In this document: piece by piece, positions 34,519 through 49,236 of the stretch
How positions within the stretch are numbered: position 1 is the stretch's first letter
How the letters are laid out: each line of letters begins with the position of its first letter
Assembly (NCBI RefSeq): GCF_001482285.1
Contig: NZ_LOEP01000022.1
Coordinates: 62,001-126,000 of the forward strand
DNA from: Haloferax sp. Q22
GTDB taxonomy: Archaea > Halobacteriota > Halobacteria > Halobacteriales > Haloferacaceae
Direction of reading: 5' to 3'
DNA length: 64,000 bases
Notes under the pieces: model-generated
Seen by the model: only the letters and a program-made list of their open reading frames with translations
The model's database searches: none
What the model was told of the DNA's origin: nothing
Translations under genes and position numbers: made by a program

Positions 34519-34896
34519 TCAGTCGTCACTCGGAAGCGGCCGCAAGAGCCCGTACCACGTCCGGTAGACGACCACGCCGAGGACGCGTCCGAAGCCGAAG
34601 CTGTACGTGAACGACTCGGTTCGGGGGAGCAGTCGGCGCTGGACCGCGATACCGACGAGGCTGACGGCCATCCCGCGACGTCGGTTCGTCCGGACCTTCC
34701 AGCAATCGCGGTCGTACGCCCACACCTGCCCGGCTCCCCACGCCCCGCCGACGGCGATGCCGCCCGGTGACAGCGGGGTCGGTTCGTGCGACTCGTCGTC
34801 GCTGGAACGGAGCAGACGGCGAATCGACATCATCCAGAGCGCGGTGAGAAGCGCGATACCGAGTTGGGCGACCGCTTTCGTCCGACGGGAGACCAT
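34519..34896 (-). CDS. Hypothetical membrane protein
   Basis: A 125-residue protein with a hydrophobic N-terminal segment (about 9-27), weaker hydrophobic stretches near 44-58 and 76-86, and several basic residues (RTNRRRG). No known domain. It converges on psmB, with the 14-bp repeats just beyond its stop. Codon choice and frame look genuine; function unknown. Confidence 0.6.
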   Translation of the reverse strand: MVSRRTKAVAQLGIALLTALWMMSIRRLLRSSDDESHEPTPLSPGGIAVGGAWGAGQVWAYDRDCWKVRTNRRRGMAVSLVGIAVQRRLLPRTESFTYSFGFGRVLGVVVYRTWYGLLRPLPSDD

Positions 34897-35012
34897 ACAC
34901 CGTGTTCGCGGGACGCGATAATAGTTATTTCTCCGACAAGAATGGGTGGCACGCGCGAGAATCAGCGGTCGCCGAGGACAGGCGGGAGGTCGCCGCGGAC
35001 GCCCGCACCGAG

Positions 35013-36542
35013 TCAGAACCAGTCCGCGAACGCGCCTTCGAGCAGCGAGTCGGACTGCCGCTCGACGTACTCGCGTTGCATCTCGTGGAGCGCCGCCTCG
35101 AAGTCGGCGCCGTCGTCGAGGGCGTCGCGGACGCGGGCGCGCTTCCAGTCGGCCGGCGTGACGCCCGTCTCGACGCGCTTGCGCAGGGGTTCGAGGTAGT
35201 AGTTGGCCTCCTCCTCGGAACAGCCCGCGAGCCGGAGCCCGTCGCGGGCGTGGACGAGCAGGTCCTCGTAGAGGTCCACGCCGGTCACGTCGTTGCCGTC
35301 GACGTCTATCCAGCGTAGGTCACCGTGCGGGCCCTCGCGCATCGCGGTGTAGAAGTTCTCCTCCGCAGTCTCCCAGTCGAGGTCGATGACGGGGTGGTCC
35401 AGTCGGGGGAGTCGCTCCATGAGGCCCGCGAAGGCGGCCTGGAACGCCACGGAGTCGCGGACGGTCGGCTGGCCCGCAATGGGGCGGAACTCGATGCGGG
35501 CGTTGGCCGACGAGCGGGACGCGCCGTCGAACACCGGACGGACCCACCGCCAGTAGGTGCCGTGCTTCCGGCGGAGCGTAGCGAAGTCGTCGTCGAACCG
35601 GTCGCCGCGCTCGACCGACATGGGGACCATCGTGGAGTCCTCGACGACGCGGTCGACCGCGTCCTCGACGGTGTCGAGGTCGCCGGGGAAGGCGACCTTC
35701 TCGTGGTCGCCGGAGTTGAGCACCGACTCGAACACCGCGATGCGGTTCTCGTCCCAACCGTCGCCGAGAATCTCGTCGGCCGTCGCGTCCTCGTCGTAGA
35801 GGTCTGCGGGGAAGAACGGCGAGTTGACGCCGAGCGCGAGCAGCGGCCCGGCGACCCGCAGCGCGTAGTTGAAGTGGTACGGCAGGTCGTCGGCGTGCGG
35901 GACCTGATAGTGCGGCTGGATCGACGTGATGAGCGCCTCGGGCATCACGGTGTCCGCTTCGAGCGAGACGTGCGGCGCGTCGAGCGTGAACGACGCTGGG
36001 GCGGTCGGCCCGTTGGCCATCGCGTGGTACCGCACGGAGTTGCTCATGTTCGTCGCGAGGCGGACCCCCCCGTCGGTGACGGAGTCGGTCAGGTACTCGC
36101 GGGCGCTCTCGCCGGCCGGCGGGATGCTCCACATCCCGTCGGAGACGAGGCGCATCCCCTCCGCGGCGGCGCAGTCGAGCGCGGCGTCGAGTCGGGCGCG
36201 GACCTCGGACTCCTGCGCGCGGAGGCCGTGGGGGTTCAGCGGCTGGGGGCTCGTGGTCATCTCGGCGTTGTGGAGCCCCAGTTCCTTCTCAAAGCCCATG
36301 AGGCCGAGCAGTCGGCGTGGGACCCGCATGAGCGCGTGCACGTCGTCTTCGCTCGCGGACCAGCGACCGTCGGAGACGGCGTAGAACTCGTACTCCAAGC
36401 CGACGATTGACTGGTGGTTGTCGAAGGTCCCCTCACGCAGTTCGCGCTTGAGTACCTCGGCGTCGGCTCTCGCTTGCGCTTCGAACTCGGCCGCGTCGAC
36501 CGCGAGCACGTCTTCGACGCGCTCTGCGAGGTCGTCGCTCAT
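35013..36542 (-). CDS. Glutamate-cysteine ligase family 2-like enzyme
   Basis: A 509-residue enzyme of the carboxylate-amine ligase/GCS2 superfamily. Recognisable parts are SIVGLEYEFYAV near residue 48, LGLHNAEMTTSPQPLN near 90, SIQPHYQVPHADDLPYHFNYALRVAGPLLALGVNSPFF in separate segments around 207-245, and SSANARIEFRPIAGQPT near 354. Haloarchaea make gamma-glutamylcysteine as their main thiol, but a separate gshA is known in H. volcanii, so this copy may use another amine acceptor. The start is the ATG at 36542, divergent from lig by about 120 bp. Confidence 0.8.
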   Translation of the reverse strand: MSDDLAERVEDVLAVDAAEFEAQARADAEVLKRELREGTFDNHQSIVGLEYEFYAVSDGRWSASEDDVHALMRVPRRLLGLMGFEKELGLHNAEMTTSPQPLNPHGLRAQESEVRARLDAALDCAAAEGMRLVSDGMWSIPPAGESAREYLTDSVTDGGVRLATNMSNSVRYHAMANGPTAPASFTLDAPHVSLEADTVMPEALITSIQPHYQVPHADDLPYHFNYALRVAGPLLALGVNSPFFPADLYDEDATADEILGDGWDENRIAVFESVLNSGDHEKVAFPGDLDTVEDAVDRVVEDSTMVPMSVERGDRFDDDFATLRRKHGTYWRWVRPVFDGASRSSANARIEFRPIAGQPTVRDSVAFQAAFAGLMERLPRLDHPVIDLDWETAEENFYTAMREGPHGDLRWIDVDGNDVTGVDLYEDLLVHARDGLRLAGCSEEEANYYLEPLRKRVETGVTPADWKRARVRDALDDGADFEAALHEMQREYVERQSDSLLEGAFADWF

Positions 36543-36660
36543 ACCCGGCGTTCCGGCGTCGAACGCCTTCAACTTCCCGGCACTGTGGTCGTTCGGGAGC
36601 GAATCACACCCCCGACGACTGTCGAGACGCTTTTGCCGCGCGCGGCGATACCCACGGACG

Positions 36661-38418
36661 ATGCAGTTCGCCGAGTTCGCCGCCCGCGCCGCCGAGATAG
36701 AAGCCGAGCCAGCGGACCTCGCGGTCGTCTCGCTCCTCTCAGACCTCTTTTCCGACGCCGGCGACGACCTCCCGACGGTCGCCCGGTTCGTCCAAGGTCG
36801 CGTCTTCCCGGCGTGGGACTCGACCACGCTCGACATCGGCCCGCGGCTCTGCCACGAGGCCATCGCCCGCGCGGCCGGCCCGAACGTCTCGGCCGACGAC
36901 GTGGAAGACCGCCTCGCTGACCGCGGCGAAATCGGTGCGGTCGCCGCGAGCTACGACTTCGGCGGCCAGCGCGGCCTCGCCGCCTTCGGCTCGGGCGGAC
37001 AGGACGGCCTGACCGTCGCCGAAGTCGATTCGGAACTCCGCGCCCTCGCGGCCGCCTCCGGCTCGGGGAGCGAAGAAACGAAGCTCAAGACACTCTACGG
37101 CCTGTTCAACCGGACCGACCCCGACGAGGCGCGCTTCCTCGCGCGCCTCGTCCTCTCCGAGATGCGCATCGGCGTCGGCGAGGGGATCGTCCGCGACGCC
37201 GTCGCCGAGGCGTTCCTGGTCGACCCCGCGGACGCCGCCGCCATCCGCGACGACGACGCCGACGCGGAGACCGAAGACGCCGCCCGAGCGCGACGGAACG
37301 AGGCCATCGCCGCCGTCGCCCGCGCCTTGCAGGTGTCGAACGACTACGGCATGGTCGCCGAACTCGCCCGCGACGAGGGCGAAGCCGGCCTCGCCGGCGT
37401 CCGCCTCGAAGTCGGCCGCCCCGTGCAGGCGATGCTGGCGCAGGCCGGCACCGCCGCCGACGCGCTCGACGAGTGGGACACCGCCGCGGTCGAGACCAAG
37501 TTCGACGGCGCGCGCGTGCAGGTCCACCGCGACGCCGATGGCGAGGTCTCGCTGTTCTCGCGCAACATGGAGGACGTGACCGGCGCGCTCCCCGAGGTGG
37601 TCGAGTTCGTCGCGGACGCGGTCGACGAGCCGATCATCCTCGACGGCGAGGTCGTGGCGATGGACGACGACGGCGAACCCCTCCCGTTTCAGGAGATTCT
37701 CCGGCGCTTCCGCCGCAAGCACGACGTGGGCCGGATGCGCGAGGAGGTCCGCGTCGAACTCCGGGCGTTCGACTGCCTGCACGCCGGCGGCGACGACCTC
37801 CTGACAGACCCGCTTTCCACCCGCCACGACCGACTGGCCACGGTCCTCGGCGACGAGTCGGCGGCCGTCTCGGACCTCCTCCTCTCGGACGACCCCGACG
37901 AAATCGCCGCCTACGAGGCCGACGCCCTCGACGCCGGCCACGAGGGCATCATGCTGAAGAACCCCGACGCGCCGTACTCGCCGGGCGACCGCGGGAAGAA
38001 CTGGCTGAAGCGCAAGCCCGACGTGGAGACGCTCGACCTCGTCGTCACCGGCGCCGAGTGGGGCGAGGGCCGCCGCGCGGAGTTCCTCGGGACGTTCCTG
38101 CTTTCGGCCCGCGTCGAAGGCGAGTCCGGCGACGACGCCTTCGAGACCATCGGTAAGGTGGCCACGGGCATCACCGACGAGGAGTTGGCCGAGTTGACGG
38201 ACCTCCTCGAACCCGAAATCGAACGCGAGGCGGGCAAGGAAGTTGACATCCGCCCGTCGGTCGTCTTCGAGGTCGGCTACGAGGAGATACAGGCGTCGCC
38301 GACGTACTCCTCGGGCTACGCGCTTCGGTTCCCGCGGTTCGTCACCGTTCGCGAGGACAAGACCGCCGAAACGGCCGACTCGCTGGCGCGCGTCGAGCGA
38401 CTGGCCGAGTCGCAGTGA
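36661..38418 (+). CDS. ligA: ATP-dependent DNA ligase
   Basis: Archaeal/eukaryal-type DNA ligase that seals Okazaki fragments, 585 residues, the length known for H. volcanii LigA. An N-terminal DNA-binding domain (about 1-200) precedes the adenylation domain with ETKFDGARVQVH, where Lys280 takes the AMP. The nucleotidyltransferase motifs EVVAMD, EGIMLKNPDAPYSPG and NWLKRKPD follow, then an OB-fold end (VFEVGYEEIQASPTYSSGYALRFPRF). The start at 36661 begins MQFAEFA. Earlier in-frame codons are antisense to the ligase-like gene upstream. Confidence 0.97.
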   Translation: MQFAEFAARAAEIEAEPADLAVVSLLSDLFSDAGDDLPTVARFVQGRVFPAWDSTTLDIGPRLCHEAIARAAGPNVSADDVEDRLADRGEIGAVAASYDFGGQRGLAAFGSGGQDGLTVAEVDSELRALAAASGSGSEETKLKTLYGLFNRTDPDEARFLARLVLSEMRIGVGEGIVRDAVAEAFLVDPADAAAIRDDDADAETEDAARARRNEAIAAVARALQVSNDYGMVAELARDEGEAGLAGVRLEVGRPVQAMLAQAGTAADALDEWDTAAVETKFDGARVQVHRDADGEVSLFSRNMEDVTGALPEVVEFVADAVDEPIILDGEVVAMDDDGEPLPFQEILRRFRRKHDVGRMREEVRVELRAFDCLHAGGDDLLTDPLSTRHDRLATVLGDESAAVSDLLLSDDPDEIAAYEADALDAGHEGIMLKNPDAPYSPGDRGKNWLKRKPDVETLDLVVTGAEWGEGRRAEFLGTFLLSARVEGESGDDAFETIGKVATGITDEELAELTDLLEPEIEREAGKEVDIRPSVVFEVGYEEIQASPTYSSGYALRFPRFVTVREDKTAETADSLARVERLAESQ

Positions 38419-38489
38419 CCGTCGCTCGCCGCGGGTCGCCCAAAGAGATCTAGTATCTGTGCGTCGACAGCTTCGGACGGTGGTTCCCC

Positions 38490-38840
38490 ATGAATCTTGA
38501 CGCCCTCTGGAAGCCGGTCGTCCTCTATACGGGTCTCTCCGGTCTGCTCACGGTCGGCGGGGTGTATTTCGCCACGCACTCAGGCCTCCACATACTCGCT
38601 TTGACGGGATTCGGCGTGCTACTCGTCGTGCTCGGCGGCGGCGCCGCGGGGCAGATGGGCCCCAGCAACGTCGAACACGCGGGCGAGAAAGGCGGGACGA
38701 ACAGAGTCGTCTCGAACGCGGGACTGTGGTCCCCCGTGGAGACGGACACCTCGCTCCGCGTCACCCTCCTGTTCTACGGGGCCGGGTTGTTCCTGTGGAG
38801 CCTCGTCGTGTTCGGCGTCCTGCGCGATACGCTCGTCTGA
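38490..38840 (+). CDS. Small membrane protein, three TM segments
   Basis: A 116-residue protein with hydrophobic segments at about 8-28, 32-54 and 90-112 and a soluble loop GPSNVEHAGEKGGTNRVVSN between the second and third. No known family recognised, though similar small membrane proteins are common in haloarchaea. It lies 71 bp behind lig on the same strand and may be co-transcribed. Confidence 0.7.
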   Translation: MNLDALWKPVVLYTGLSGLLTVGGVYFATHSGLHILALTGFGVLLVVLGGGAAGQMGPSNVEHAGEKGGTNRVVSNAGLWSPVETDTSLRVTLLFYGAGLFLWSLVVFGVLRDTLV

Positions 38841-38852
38841 GTCAGGCGCCGT

Positions 38853-38888
38853 GCATCCGCCACTCGTCGCGCATCCGCCACCCGTTGC
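38853..38888. repeat. 18-bp tandem duplication
   Basis: GCATCCGCCACTCGTCGC is followed directly by GCATCCGCCACCCGTTGC, differing at two positions. It lies between the stop of the small membrane protein gene and the MBL-fold gene. Confidence 0.7.
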
Positions 38889-38953
38889 CCGTCCGAACCG
38901 GCCGACTCGCCCCGAGAGCCGCGCTTTTTACCCCTCGGTTCGAGGTGTCGCGT

Positions 38954-39661
38954 ATGACCATCAAACACGACGGCCTCGACGTGTCGTGGCTCGGCTACGC
39001 GACCGTCAGAATCGAGTCGCCCGACGGCTTCGTCGTCTACTTCGACCCCGGCCGCTACGGCGTCCTCGACGACTACTACGCCCGCGACGGCGACCTGATT
39101 TTAGTCACGCACAACCACCACTACGACTCCGACGCCATCGAGCAGGTCGCCGACGCCGACGCGACCGTCGTCGCCTTCGAGGGCGTCGACGCCGCGACCA
39201 TCGACCGCAACGTGGTTCCGGTCGAGGAACTCCCCTACGAGACGGTCCGCGTCGGCGAGGAGGACCACCTCACCGTCGGCGAGGTCGACGTGTGGTCGCT
39301 CCCGGCGTTCAACGACCCCGACGGCCCTCACCTCCGCGACGGCGATATCGTCCACCCGCAGGGATTCGGCTGCGGCTACCACATCTCAATCGCCGACCGG
39401 ACCGTCTTCTGGCCCGGCGACTCCGACGTACTCGAAGGCCACAAACATCTCGAAGTGTCGCTGTTTCTCGCCAACATCGGCGGTTCGGTCGTGATGGACC
39501 GCCACGAGGCCGCCGACCTCGCGGAGACGCTCGACCCCGACCTCGTGCTCCCGATTCACTACAACACGATTCCGCTGCTCGAAACCGACCCGGACGCCTT
39601 CGTCGTGGACGTGGCGAACCGCGGTATCCCGGTCGTCCTCGACGACCCCGACCAAGTCTGA
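38954..39661 (+). CDS. MBL-fold metallohydrolase
   Basis: A 235-residue metallo-beta-lactamase-fold protein of the UPF0173/UlaG-like type. The metal motif is VTHNHHYDSDAIEQV near residue 50, a later Asp ligand lies in WPGDSDV, and the C-terminal His is in VLPIHYNTIPL. A His in the motif is shifted compared with the classical HxHxDH. Substrate unknown. The ATG at 38954 follows a T-rich box (CGCTTTTTAC) about 27 nt upstream. Confidence 0.85.
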   Translation: MTIKHDGLDVSWLGYATVRIESPDGFVVYFDPGRYGVLDDYYARDGDLILVTHNHHYDSDAIEQVADADATVVAFEGVDAATIDRNVVPVEELPYETVRVGEEDHLTVGEVDVWSLPAFNDPDGPHLRDGDIVHPQGFGCGYHISIADRTVFWPGDSDVLEGHKHLEVSLFLANIGGSVVMDRHEAADLAETLDPDLVLPIHYNTIPLLETDPDAFVVDVANRGIPVVLDDPDQV

Positions 39662-39741
39662 GCGGCGACAGCCGGGCGGACAGCCGAACGGACTGACAAA
39701 CGGACAGAACGATTTTGCCGCGCCGGGCCGTCCGTTCGCGT

Positions 39742-40575
39742 ATGGACCTCGACTACGGCATGCTCGGCGGCCGGCGGCCCTACTACCGCTTCGGCGACGC
39801 CGACGCCGACCCGCTCGTGGTGCTTCCCGGCCTCTCCGACGCCTTCCAGCGCATCGACCCGAACCGCGCGACTGCGGCGGCGCTCGCCGGACTGTTCCGC
39901 GAGTTCGACGACCGCGACGTGTGGGTGGTCGGCCGGCCGCGACACCTCCCGGTCGGGTCGACCACGCGCGACATGGCCGCGGGCTACGCGGGCGTCATCG
40001 ACGAACAGGACCTCTGGCCGGCGGACGTTATCGGCGTCTCGATGGGCGGTCTCGTCGCCCAGTATCTCGCCGCCGACTACGGCGACTACGTGGACTCGCT
40101 GGCCGTCGTCTCCGCCGGGACGCGACTCGGCGGCCACGGCGAGAACGTCGTGACGCGCTGGCGCTCGCTGGCGGGCAAGGGGCGCTGGGCCGAGGTCGTT
40201 GCCGACGCGGAGCGGGAGGCGGCGACGGGCCTCGAAGCGACCGTCGCCCCCGCGCTCATCGAGGCGGCCGGCCGAGTCGTCGACTTCCGGCCCGCCGTCC
40301 CCGCCGACGCCGTCGTCTCCTGTACGGCCTGTCTCGAACACGACTCCCGGGAGATTCTCGGTGACATCGACGCGCCGACGCTCGTCGCCGCCGGGAAGTC
40401 CGACCGACTCTTCCCCGAACCGCGGGTTCGAGAACTCAAAGACGGCGTCGCGGACGCGACGCTCGCGCTGTTCTCCGGGGCGGGTCACAACCTCGTGACG
40501 AGCGAGCCGCGAACGCTGAACGGCGTCGTCAGGCGCTACTTCGACGGGTTCCGCGGCGACGGGCTGTATCCGTAA
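39742..40575 (+). CDS. Alpha/beta hydrolase
   Basis: A 277-residue hydrolase. The nucleophile elbow GVSMGG gives Ser100. The acid is probably the Asp in GKSDRLFPEPRV, and the base the His in FSGAGHNLVTSEP. The N-terminal oxyanion region is VVLPGLSDAFQRID. The fold is clear but the substrate is not. It follows the MBL-fold gene by 80 bp, both on the plus strand, with a T-rich box (GATTTTGCC) before its ATG, so it may have a separate promoter. Confidence 0.87.
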   Translation: MDLDYGMLGGRRPYYRFGDADADPLVVLPGLSDAFQRIDPNRATAAALAGLFREFDDRDVWVVGRPRHLPVGSTTRDMAAGYAGVIDEQDLWPADVIGVSMGGLVAQYLAADYGDYVDSLAVVSAGTRLGGHGENVVTRWRSLAGKGRWAEVVADAEREAATGLEATVAPALIEAAGRVVDFRPAVPADAVVSCTACLEHDSREILGDIDAPTLVAAGKSDRLFPEPRVRELKDGVADATLALFSGAGHNLVTSEPRTLNGVVRRYFDGFRGDGLYP

Positions 40576-40653
40576 GCGCGAACCGCGAGCGGCGAGGGCC
40601 TCGAACCCTCCCCGCGGCAACAGGCTCATACGCCGGGCGGCCGTCGAACCGCC

Positions 40654-40875
40654 ATGCGCGACGCCCTCCGGTCGAGCCCGCTTTTCAGCGTCCGTCGGCT
40701 CCTCGTCTGTCTCGTCGTCACGCTCGCCGTTGTGACGACCGACGCGCTGTTCTTCCACGTCGAACCCGTCCGAACCGCCGCCGAGTTCGGAACCGAAGTG
40801 ACGATCCACACCCTCGGCTTCTACGGTGGGTACACTATCGTGGCGCTGTTCAATCGGTCCGGGACGGAGCGCTAG
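40654..40875 (+). CDS. Small membrane protein
   Basis: A 73-residue protein with one clear hydrophobic segment (about 14-34) and a second weaker one near the C-terminus (TLGFYGGYTIVALF). The start is the ATG at 40654, preceded by GCTCATACG. Unknown function. It converges on top6A with only 25 bp between the stops. Confidence 0.6.
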   Translation: MRDALRSSPLFSVRRLLVCLVVTLAVVTTDALFFHVEPVRTAAEFGTEVTIHTLGFYGGYTIVALFNRSGTER

Positions 40876-40900
40876 AAAAGCGACGACCGGGGCGTCCGGC

Positions 40901-42001
40901 TTAGATGACGCCCATCTCGTCGAGGCGCGTCGGCAGGTACTCGTCGGTCACGAAGTCGAGACCGCGGGAGGCGAGCGCCTGCTGTTCGGCCTTCTTGCCG
41001 ATGTCGAGTTGGAGTTCTATCTGTTCGGTCCAGTAGTCGCCCATGAACCGCGGGTCCTCCAGTTCGGACTGGAGCGCGTTGATGTCGGAGTCCGCGAGCG
41101 GGTCGGTCGGGAGGTCGTAGTCCACGATGTCCTGCGGCTGGATGCCGACGAACCGGGCCTCCGGCGTCGCGAGGTGCTCCGACAGGTGCGCGGACTTGAT
41201 GGAGCCGTAGGCGACGGAGCCGAAGATGCGGTAGGACCACGGGTCGCCGTCAGTGAAGACCACGACCGGCAGGTCGAGTTCGTTGTGCAGGCGCTTCGTG
41301 ATGCGCCGGGTCGCCCGCGCGGGCTGACCCTTCAGGTGGACGATGAGCACGTTGTACTCGTCGTCGAAGCCGTTTTCGACGAGGCGGTCGCGCATACCAC
41401 CGGTCTCCACGCAGAGGACGAAGTCGATGTCATGGTCGAGGAACTCGATGGTGTCGGGGTTGTTCGGAATCTGGTAGCCGCCCTCGCCCACGTCGAGTTG
41501 GCAGTGGATGTCGCGCTCGCCGCGGCGGGTCTGCTCGCGGAGTTCGAGCGGGCCCATGAGGGTCGCACCCGACTCCTCGGGCCGCATGTGGAAGTCCTCG
41601 CGGGTGACCTCGGAGACGATTTCGAGGTCCTCGATGAGCTGGTTCGACTCGTCTTGGTCGGAGAAGTGCGCCTCTTCTGCGTCCCACGACTCGGAGATGT
41701 AGTACAGCTCACGAAGGGTGGACGAGCGGCCCTCCTCTAACTGCCGCGCGAGGAACTCGATGGTGTATGAGGCCTTCAGGAGCTTTCTCGCCCCCCGGAC
41801 GCTGTTCGCAGAGCGCGTCGAGGTCCGGTCGCCGTACACCCAGACGTTCGAGTTCTCGTCGTACTCGATGTTGCTTTTCGTCCGCGTCGGGAGCGTCATG
41901 TGCGGAATCTCCCCCGCGTCGAACTGGTCGTAGAACTCAGCCGCGAGGTCGATGAGACGCTCGCGGGCGCGTTCCTCGGATGTCTTCCGTTCGGATGCCA
42001 T
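40901..42001 (-). CDS. top6A: DNA topoisomerase VI subunit A
   Basis: Spo11-like cleavage subunit of the type IIB topoisomerase, 366 residues. The winged-helix domain contains [12 protein letters not shown] with a Tyr pair at 100-101; by comparison with Spo11 the second Tyr is probably the one that joins the DNA 5' end. The TOPRIM domain has [12 protein letters not shown] and [12 protein letters not shown], where the acidic residues hold Mg. The gene starts within one base of the top6B stop, so both subunits are made together. Confidence 0.97.
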   Translation of the reverse strand: MASERKTSEERARERLIDLAAEFYDQFDAGEIPHMTLPTRTKSNIEYDENSNVWVYGDRTSTRSANSVRGARKLLKASYTIEFLARQLEEGRSSTLRELYYISESWDAEEAHFSDQDESNQLIEDLEIVSEVTREDFHMRPEESGATLMGPLELREQTRRGERDIHCQLDVGEGGYQIPNNPDTIEFLDHDIDFVLCVETGGMRDRLVENGFDDEYNVLIVHLKGQPARATRRITKRLHNELDLPVVVFTDGDPWSYRIFGSVAYGSIKSAHLSEHLATPEARFVGIQPQDIVDYDLPTDPLADSDINALQSELEDPRFMGDYWTEQIELQLDIGKKAEQQALASRGLDFVTDEYLPTRLDEMGVI

Positions 42002-44397
42002 TATACGTTCACCGTGAGTTTCTCCGTCTCGACGCCGTCGACGTTGATGTCGAACGACGCGTCCTGTGCGACCGAGTACGTGAGTGTCGCCGTCTCACCG
42101 GACGACACCTCGGGGTTCCACTTGACGAACCACTCCCCGTCGAGGTCGACCACCGTCGCCTCGCCGTCAAGGCCGCCCGGCTCCGCCGAGACGATGTCCG
42201 TGATGTCCGGCGACTCGTTCGTGTTGGAGTAGTTCTTCACCGTGAGCGTTACCTCGCCGTCGTCGACGGCTCGCTCGACGGTCAGGTTGTTCATGATGCG
42301 GCCGAGCGCGCCGTCGATGTTGGGCTCGGGTCGGCCGGTGACCTCCGAGAGCTTCGTCGCCATCTGCGGGAGGATGCGGCCGAGTACGTCCTGTTTCTTG
42401 CGGCGCTTCTGGAGCGACCGCCGCTTCGAGAGGTAGGACTTGAGCTCGCGGGCCGCCTCGCGGATAGCGAGTTCGACCTCGTCTTGAATCGCCGGCACGT
42501 CCGCGAGCGCGTCTTTCGACTCGCTCGTGAAGGGGACGTTCGTAGAGGCGACGTGGACCATGAGGACCGCGGGGCCGTTCGGCATGCCGCTACCGCCCGG
42601 TTGGTCGAGGCCGTAGTTCCGCCAGCCGATGTCCTTGACGACGTGGGTGATGGTACACGCGCCCTGTTGGTAGACGAGCGGGACGCGGTTGGCGAAGCGG
42701 AGCAGGTCGATTTTCCCCTCGGACTTCAGTTCGCCGCCGTAGGCGATGCCGGCCTCGACGATGAACGGGTCGCCGCCGTGGACCTCGGCGTCGCGGGTCG
42801 CCGCGGCGTAGAAGTCGGCGTCGAACTCCTTTTTCAGGCCGGCTTCCACGAGGTCGGCGGAGATGGGAGAGAGACAGTCCGTCGGCGGCGCGAGGATGTC
42901 CGTCTCGCGCATCGCGTCGAGCAGGTCGCGGGCCACGTCGCGGTCGTCGGCGACCTCACGGACCTTCGGCACCTCGTCGGAGACGGTGCGCATCCGCGAC
43001 CAGATGGCGTCGGCGATGTTCTCCTGTGCCGTCTCGCCGTAGGTCTCGTCCTCGCGTTCTTTGGTTCGCTCGGCGGCCCACGCGACGAACTCGGCCACGT
43101 CGTCGCGGGTGGCGCGGTCGGCCGGGCCGGTCGTCTCGGCGAACTGCGTGGCGATAGAGCGCGCCATCGACACCTTGCCGGCGTCGTCTTTCTGCGTGGT
43201 CGTCACGTCGTCGATGATAGCGTACACGTCGCCCTCGCGGTCGTCGGTGAGGACGGGCCACAGCGCCTCGACGACGTTCTCGCGGACCGTCTCGCCGAAC
43301 GAGGTGTCGGTCTCCTCACCGACCGTCTCGGCGACGTTGCCGACGATGGTGACGAGTTCACCGTGGGCGATGCGGTCCTTACCGACGACGATATCCACCA
43401 GTTCGGACGCGAACGCCGCGGTCGCCTCCTTGCCCTTGTTGGCGACGGCGTCCTCGACGACGGCGACGAGTTCGTCCGCCTCAGTCGCGTCGGGCGTCCG
43501 CCACGTCATCTCGCGGCCGAAGTGTCGGTCGCGGAAGGCGTCGTGAACCTTGTCGGAGGTCTTCGCGCCGACGCGGGTGAACTCCTCTTGGAGGAAGCCG
43601 GAGACGGAGTACGACTCGGTCGCCGCGAGCATCTTCAGGAGCGTCCCGAGTTCGACGCCGTGGGGATGGGGACGAATCTCCTTCGTCTGTTTCGGAAGCT
43701 GGTCGGTCGCCCGCTCGAACTTCATCGGCTCGTCGAGGCCGGGTTCCCGGAGTTCGATGCGGGCGTGGGGGTTGACGACCGCCGTGTGGAGGATGTAGTC
43801 GTGGAGCTGTTGGCGGGCGCGCATGTTGGCTTCCATCTCCAACTCGATGCGCGTGCCGTGAGGGCGGTCCCACGAGGTGGTTTTCTCTGTCCGAATCTCG
43901 GGTTCGTTCTGGTCCGTGTTGATGACGAGTTCGAAGTACTCGGCGTCCTCCGAGCCCTGCGTCCGACTCGTCACCTTGGCGGGTTTCCCGCTCGTCAACT
44001 GCGAGTAGAGGACCGCCGCGGAGATACCGATACCCTGCTGGCCGCGGGACTGTTCGCGCGCGTGGAAGCGAGAGCCGTAGAGGAGCTTCCCGAACACTTT
44101 GGGCACCTGCTCTTTCGTGATGCCCGGCCCGTTGTCCTCGATGACGAGGCGGTAGTAGTCGCCCGCCTCGGCGATTTCCACGTAGATGTCGGGCTGGATG
44201 CCCGCCTCCTCCGTGGCGTCGAGCGCGTTGTCCACCGCCTCCTTGACGGCGGTGACCAACCCGCGGGCTCCGCTGTCGAAGCCCAACATGTGCTTGTTCT
44301 TCTCGAAGAACTCGGCGATGGAGATCTCCCGCTGGCCCTTCGCCAGCTCCTCTGCGATCCCCGGCTCGTCACCGAGTGTCGACTGGAACGAGGTCAT
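42001..44397 (-). CDS. top6B: DNA topoisomerase VI subunit B
   Basis: GHKL-type ATPase subunit of 798 residues. The ATP site has motif [14 protein letters not shown] with the metal-binding Asn near 49, VIEDNGPGI and [18 protein letters not shown] helix-two-turn-helix and a transducer domain follow. The protein is longer than Sulfolobus Top6B because of a C-terminal immunoglobulin-like domain and an inserted acidic region (about 320-500), as in other haloarchaea. The start is placed at MTSFQSTLG (44397). The promoter faces that of gyrB. Confidence 0.96.
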   Translation of the reverse strand: MTSFQSTLGDEPGIAEELAKGQREISIAEFFEKNKHMLGFDSGARGLVTAVKEAVDNALDATEEAGIQPDIYVEIAEAGDYYRLVIEDNGPGITKEQVPKVFGKLLYGSRFHAREQSRGQQGIGISAAVLYSQLTSGKPAKVTSRTQGSEDAEYFELVINTDQNEPEIRTEKTTSWDRPHGTRIELEMEANMRARQQLHDYILHTAVVNPHARIELREPGLDEPMKFERATDQLPKQTKEIRPHPHGVELGTLLKMLAATESYSVSGFLQEEFTRVGAKTSDKVHDAFRDRHFGREMTWRTPDATEADELVAVVEDAVANKGKEATAAFASELVDIVVGKDRIAHGELVTIVGNVAETVGEETDTSFGETVRENVVEALWPVLTDDREGDVYAIIDDVTTTQKDDAGKVSMARSIATQFAETTGPADRATRDDVAEFVAWAAERTKEREDETYGETAQENIADAIWSRMRTVSDEVPKVREVADDRDVARDLLDAMRETDILAPPTDCLSPISADLVEAGLKKEFDADFYAAATRDAEVHGGDPFIVEAGIAYGGELKSEGKIDLLRFANRVPLVYQQGACTITHVVKDIGWRNYGLDQPGGSGMPNGPAVLMVHVASTNVPFTSESKDALADVPAIQDEVELAIREAARELKSYLSKRRSLQKRRKKQDVLGRILPQMATKLSEVTGRPEPNIDGALGRIMNNLTVERAVDDGEVTLTVKNYSNTNESPDITDIVSAEPGGLDGEATVVDLDGEWFVKWNPEVSSGETATLTYSVAQDASFDINVDGVETEKLTVNV

Positions 44398-44424
44398 TTC
44401 CTGATGCGCATCTACCCAGTCCCG

Positions 44425-44434
44425 CGTTAAGTAC
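44425..44434 (-). promoter_or_regulatory. TATA region of top6BA
   Basis: The minus strand reads GTACTTAACG about 33 nt upstream of the top6B ATG. Confidence 0.4.
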
Positions 44435-44617
44435 TCACCGGCAACGGAGTGAAAGTGAAATTTCGGCGTTGACGCGCTTCGCGGGCTGTCCACAATGGAA
44501 CGACGAATTATGTTACACAGAGTCACCCACGACGTTCGCGCCGGGCAGTCGAAATCGCCGGACGCGAAAACCGCTACGCGGGACTCCAGTAAGTAGTACG
44601 CGCCCGCGCGTGCGAGC

Positions 44618-46570
<1,953 letters not shown>

Positions 46571-46571
46571 T

Positions 46572-49127
<2,556 letters not shown>

Positions 49128-49153
49128 GTCGGCTCTCCCCGACGACGGGTCTC

Positions 49154-49158
49154 TTTTT
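49154..49158 (+). terminator. T-run after gyrA
   Basis: Five T lie 26 nt after the gyrA stop in GC-rich DNA, a plausible archaeal terminator. Confidence 0.35.
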
Positions 49159-49236
49159 GCGGACTCCCACCGGAGAGCCGCGGCTTCGACCGTCACTCCC
49201 CGAAGGCATTTACCTCGGCCGACGGGTCGTCTCGGT

